Below, one piece after another: positions 60,857 through 64,000 of a stretch of DNA of 64,000 nucleotides. A program made the translations under genes and the position numbers. Source of the stretch: Stenotrophomonas maltophilia. GTDB lineage: Bacteria; Pseudomonadota; Gammaproteobacteria; Xanthomonadales; Xanthomonadaceae. Positions within the stretch are counted from its first letter, which is position 1, and each line of letters opens with the position of its first letter. The DNA is taken from assembly GCF_004684085.1 (NCBI RefSeq), contig NZ_SRHZ01000081.1, positions 42,030 to 106,029 on the forward strand, given 5' to 3'. Below the pieces are notes generated by a model. It ran no database searches. It had not been told where the DNA came from and worked only from the letters and a program-made list of their open reading frames with translations.

Positions 60857-63237
60857 AGACTCTGTTTGCGCGTGGCGCCGCCTTGTGCGCCCTGTTGTGG
60901 CTTTCGCTGCCGGCCTTCGCGCTGGACGAGAAGGACCTGCTGCCGGTGGACCAGGCGTTCGCGCTGACCGCGACCGCCCCCGAACGTGGCCAGGTGCAGC
61001 TGCAGTTCAAGATCGCGCCGGGCTACTACCTCTATCGCCACCGCACCAGCGTCAAGGCCGATCCGGCCTTCAATGCCGGCGCGCTGCAGATGCCCAAGGG
61101 CGACAAGCATCACGACGATTTCTTCGGCGAGGTTGAAACCTATCGCGAGCGTCTGCAGGCCACCCTGCCCGGCGCACCGACCGATGCGGCCGGCACCATC
61201 AGCCTGGAAGTGCGTTACCAGGGCTGCGCCGATGCTGGTGTCTGCTACCCGCCGCAGAAGCGCGTGCTGCAGGTCACGCTGCCGGGTGCCGGGGCACAGG
61301 CCACCGCTCCTGCCGCGCGCCCCGCCGGCGCCAGCCCGTTCAACAACCCGCTGGCCGGTGCTGGCAACAGCGGCGGCCTGCGCCTCCCGGGTGCGGCCAG
61401 CAACAGCCAGGCGCTGCCGCTGCCGTCGGAACAGGCGTTCGGCTTCGATGCCATCGCCAGCGATGGCAACACCCTGCTGTTGCGCTTCAGCCCGGCGCCG
61501 GGCTACTACCTGTATCGCGATCGCACCTCGCTGAAGCTGGAGGGCAGCGCCGGCGTGCTGGCCGACAAGCCGCGCTGGCCGACCGCGCAATCGCATCGCG
61601 ACGAGCACTTCGGCGATGTCTCGGTGTACTTCAACCAGGTGGAAGTACCGCTGCCGCTGCGCCGCTCCGTTGCCGACGCGGTCGGCACCACCCTGGTGGT
61701 GACCTTCCAGGGCTGCCAGACCGATGGCATCTGCTACCCGCCGATGACCCGCCGGGTGAAGCTGTCCATCCCGGCCGGCAAGATCAACGCCAGCGCCGAT
61801 CAGGCGCCACCGCGCAACGAGGTGATCAGCCCGCTGCCGACCGCCGCCGATGCACCGCGCGAAGCTGCCAATGGCGCGCCGCTGCGCCTGCTGCCGACCG
61901 TCCCCAACGCCGACACCGACGCTCCGGCCGGTACTGGCATTGCCGCCGCTGACAACGCGTTCGCCGCCGACGCGCGCGGCGACAACGCCATGCGCACGCG
62001 CCCGCCGGTGGCCACGCCGAACCCGGACCGTTCGTTCCTGTGGGTGCTGCTGCTGGCCCTGGCCGGCGGCCTGGTGCTGAACCTGATGCCGTGCGTGCTG
62101 CCGATCCTGTCGCTGAAGGTGCTCGGCCTGGCACAGAGCGGTGAAAGCCCGCAGCGCGCACGCAGCCATGCGCTCTGGTACACGCTGGGTGTGCTGGTCG
62201 CCTTCGCGGTGATCGGTGCGCTGATGGTGGGCCTGCGCGCGATCGGCAACGCGGTCGGCATCGGCTTCCAGCTGCAGCATCCGGGCGTGGTAGCTGCACT
62301 GGCCTACGTCATGTTCGCGGTGGGCCTGAGCCTGTCCGGGGTGTTCACCCTCGGCGGTGGCCTCGGCAACCTCGGCCAGTCGCTGGCCAGCCGCAGCGGC
62401 CCGGCCGGGGACTTCTTCACCGGCGCACTGGCCTGCGTGGTCGGCAGCGCCTGCGTCGGTCCGTTCATGGGCGGCGCAGTGGCCTACGCATTCATCGCAA
62501 CGCCACTGCAGGCGATGACCGTGTTCCTGTTCCTCGGCCTCGGCCTGGCCCTGCCGTTCCTGCTGATCGGCTTCGTGCCGGCGCTGGCACGCCGCCTGCC
62601 CAAGCCGGGCCCGTGGATGGAAACGCTCAAGCACGTGCTGGCCTTCCCGATGTATGCCACCGCGCTGTGGCTGCTGTGGGTGCTGGGCAAGCAGCGCGGG
62701 GTGGACGGCATGGCGCTGGTGCTGGGCGGCCTGCTGCTGTTCGCTTTCGGCCTGTGGCTGTTCGAGCGCAACCGCTGGACCGGCCCGCGTGCCGTTGCCC
62801 TGCTGGGCGTGCTGCTGGCCATCGCTGCGTTGGTGCCGGCCTGGGGCGTCACCCAGCTGGCACCGCCGGCGCGCGCCGCACAGGCGGCCACGGACAACGT
62901 GGTCGAATACTCGCCGCAGCTGCTGGACCGCCTGCGTGCAGACAAGCGCGTGGTGTTCGTCAACATGACCGCCGACTGGTGCGTGAGCTGCAAGGCCAAC
63001 GAGCGCGCCGTGCTGTCGCGGCCGGAGTTCAAGGAACTGCTCAAGCGCACCAATGCGGTGTACATGCGCGGTGACTACACCAATGTCGATCCGCAGATCA
63101 CCACGTTCCTGGAAGAGCACAAGGCGGTGGGCGTGCCGCTGTACGTGGTCTACGGCCCCGGCGCACCGCCGACGGTGCTGCCGACCCTGCTGACCCAGGC
63201 GGTGGTCGAGGAAGCGCTGCTGCGCACCGCACGATGA
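60853..63237 (+). CDS. dsbD: Thiol:disulfide interchange protein DsbD with duplicated N-terminal domain
   Basis: A 794-residue inner-membrane protein that carries electrons from cytoplasmic thioredoxin to periplasmic DsbC, DsbG and cytochrome biogenesis. It starts at TTG 60853, coupled to cutA, with signal peptide MKTLFARGAALCALLWLSLP. It has two nDsbD (alpha) domains, residues about 30-145 and 195-310, each with a Cys pair (GCADAGVCYPP, Cys125/131; GCQTDGICYPP, Cys288/294). E. coli DsbD has one. The membrane part has NLMPCVLPILSLK and GSACVGPFMGG with the conserved Cys, and the C-terminal thioredoxin-like domain has MTADWCVSCKANE. A TlpA gene overlaps the end. Confidence 0.93.
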   Translation: MKTLFARGAALCALLWLSLPAFALDEKDLLPVDQAFALTATAPERGQVQLQFKIAPGYYLYRHRTSVKADPAFNAGALQMPKGDKHHDDFFGEVETYRERLQATLPGAPTDAAGTISLEVRYQGCADAGVCYPPQKRVLQVTLPGAGAQATAPAARPAGASPFNNPLAGAGNSGGLRLPGAASNSQALPLPSEQAFGFDAIASDGNTLLLRFSPAPGYYLYRDRTSLKLEGSAGVLADKPRWPTAQSHRDEHFGDVSVYFNQVEVPLPLRRSVADAVGTTLVVTFQGCQTDGICYPPMTRRVKLSIPAGKINASADQAPPRNEVISPLPTAADAPREAANGAPLRLLPTVPNADTDAPAGTGIAAADNAFAADARGDNAMRTRPPVATPNPDRSFLWVLLLALAGGLVLNLMPCVLPILSLKVLGLAQSGESPQRARSHALWYTLGVLVAFAVIGALMVGLRAIGNAVGIGFQLQHPGVVAALAYVMFAVGLSLSGVFTLGGGLGNLGQSLASRSGPAGDFFTGALACVVGSACVGPFMGGAVAYAFIATPLQAMTVFLFLGLGLALPFLLIGFVPALARRLPKPGPWMETLKHVLAFPMYATALWLLWVLGKQRGVDGMALVLGGLLLFAFGLWLFERNRWTGPRAVALLGVLLAIAALVPAWGVTQLAPPARAAQAATDNVVEYSPQLLDRLRADKRVVFVNMTADWCVSCKANERAVLSRPEFKELLKRTNAVYMRGDYTNVDPQITTFLEEHKAVGVPLYVVYGPGAPPTVLPTLLTQAVVEEALLRTAR

Positions 63238-63797
63238 AGTGGCAACGGCCAGCGCTGCTGTGGACAGCGGTGCTGGCCGCCGGCCTTGGCCTGTGGGCCG
63301 GGTACCGGTTGGCTCCTGCGCCGGCTGCGCCTGCCGCAGCACCGGTCGCTTCCCCTGCAGCCCTCGCGACGCCTGTGCTGCAGGCGGGTGACCCACTGCC
63401 GGCGCTGACGTTGCCGGATCTGGAGGGCCGAGCGCTGGAGCTGCGCCAGCGCTTCGCCGGCCGCCCGCTGCTGATCAACGTCTGGGCCAGCTGGTGCGCG
63501 CCCTGCGTGGAGGAAATGCCCGAGCTGGCGCGCTTTGCCGCTGCACAGGGCGACCAAGGCGTGCAGGTGCTGGGCCTGGCGCTGGATACGCAGGAAGACG
63601 TGCGTCGCTTCCTGCAGCGGGTGCCGGTGGACTACCCGATCGTCATCGAGACGCCGGGCCCGCGCGACGCCAGCGTGCAGCTGGGCAATACCCAGGGTCT
63701 GCTGCCCTACAGCGTGCTGTTCGATGCGCAGGGGCGGCTGCTGAAGGCGAAGCTGGGACCGTTCGCCCACGGCGAGATAGACGGCTGGGTGAAGTGA
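63234..63797 (+). CDS. TlpA-family thiol:disulfide reductase
   Basis: A 187-residue membrane-anchored periplasmic protein. An N-terminal helix (ALLWTAVLAAGLGLWAGYRL) anchors it, followed by an Ala/Pro linker and a thioredoxin-like domain with active site NVWASWCAPCVEEMPELARF (WCAPC). The later GLLPYSVLFDAQGRLL holds the cis-Pro. It probably takes electrons from DsbD and reduces a target such as apocytochrome c or another periplasmic disulfide. It is coupled to dsbD by a four-base overlap (ATGA). Confidence 0.9.
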   Translation: MKWQRPALLWTAVLAAGLGLWAGYRLAPAPAAPAAAPVASPAALATPVLQAGDPLPALTLPDLEGRALELRQRFAGRPLLINVWASWCAPCVEEMPELARFAAAQGDQGVQVLGLALDTQEDVRRFLQRVPVDYPIVIETPGPRDASVQLGNTQGLLPYSVLFDAQGRLLKAKLGPFAHGEIDGWVK

Positions 63798-63828
63798 GGG
63801 TTCGGCAGGGTTGCACCCTGCACCCGCG

Positions 63829-63851
63829 GTAGTGCTGGCCGCTGGCCGGCA
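63829..63851 (+). repeat. SMAG/REP palindrome, TGCTGGCC type
   Basis: GTAG then TGCTGGCCGCTGGCCGGCA, 32 bases after the tlpA stop. Confidence 0.82.
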
Positions 63852-63943
63852 ACCTCAGAAGCAACAGCCGAAGCAACTCCGTATTTCTGAGTGTTGGGCG
63901 GGGCGGTGTGGGGCTGCAGGACACGCCGTAAACCCCCAGACCG

Positions 63944-63965
63944 GCCCAGCCGCTGGCGGCTGGGC
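63944..63965. repeat. 10-base inverted repeat near the window end
   Basis: GCCCAGCCGC pairs with GCGGCTGGGC around TG. It stands just before the palindrome at 63974. Confidence 0.65.
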
Positions 63966-63973
63966 GTTCGGGC

Positions 63974-63998
63974 GCTTGCGAAGCAGTGCTTCGCAAGC
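63974..63998. repeat. Perfect 25-base palindrome at the window end
   Basis: GCTTGCGAAGCA, a central G, and TGCTTCGCAAGC: perfect 12-base arms. Together with 63944-63965 it makes two successive strong hairpins after tlpA. Confidence 0.7.
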
Positions 63999-64000
63999 AA

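Overview
The window is GC-rich chromosomal DNA that looks like a Stenotrophomonas (S. maltophilia complex) genome. Three things support this: xanthomonad-type gene neighbourhoods (rpoD-dtd-lpxL-ribA, def-fmt-rsmB, dprA-smg-topA, groESL, cutA-dsbD-tlpA); an mdtABC/SmeIJK-like RND operon with two pumps; and about twenty short GTAG-headed palindromes of the kind described in S. maltophilia as SMAG/REP elements. No prophage, CRISPR array, rRNA or tRNA was seen. Species assignment is an inference.

Layout. 1-5.8 kb: 5' part of rpoD, dtd, a lipid A acyltransferase, ribA and two bacterial PH-domain membrane proteins. 5.9-10.7 kb: an envelope polysaccharide block (CDP-glycerol transferase-like, GT2, GT4, ArnT/PMT-like). 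10.7-21.1 kb: rsmB, fmt and def facing away from a LysM protein, then dprA, smg, two adjacent GYF_2-domain membrane proteins and topA. 21.2-29.8 kb: tsaC, two DUF4124 proteins, an SDR, a small lipoprotein, sppA, a MATE pump, and a DUF3106 operon led by a membrane protein with sigma-factor-like segments. 29.75-30.17 kb: an AT-rich intergenic island with two perfect head-to-head DnaA boxes and an IHF-consensus site, then priA. 32.4-37.3 kb: GST, NYN/LOTUS protein, ndh, a small secreted protein, a GIY-YIG protein, and a tandem glycine riboswitch in front of a glycine-transporter-family gene. 37.3-44.9 kb: mdtABC. 44.9-46.1 kb: an atypical accessory segment between SMAG copies, ending in a relic of an RND pump C-terminus. 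46.2-47.45 kb: a DAHP synthase preceded by what reads as a complete aromatic-amino-acid attenuator. 47.5-56.2 kb: small unknown genes, an AlkC/AlkD-like protein with marR, a two-component system, an aspartyl-protease-like protein, a lysR/GST/luciferase-like cluster, and a 2OG-oxygenase-like protein. 56.2-64 kb: groESL with a sigma32-like promoter and an imperfect CIRCE, a secreted endonuclease, and cutA-dsbD-tlpA.

Most notable observations: (1) a 25-codon leader peptide with a Phe-Tyr-Trp-Tyr-Tyr-Phe run, antiterminator and terminator in front of the DAHP synthase, with a promoter so close that the leader mRNA may be leaderless; (2) six of the eight TAG stop codons counted in the window lie inside the GTAG head of a SMAG repeat, and a seventh lies in a decayed copy; (3) the DnaA/IHF island at priA; (4) a palindromic repeat inside the mdtB reading frame; (5) the RND relic and accessory cassette downstream of mdtC; (6) a GYF_2-pilin fusion. 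No computation was run; promoter, operator and structure calls come from reading the bases.
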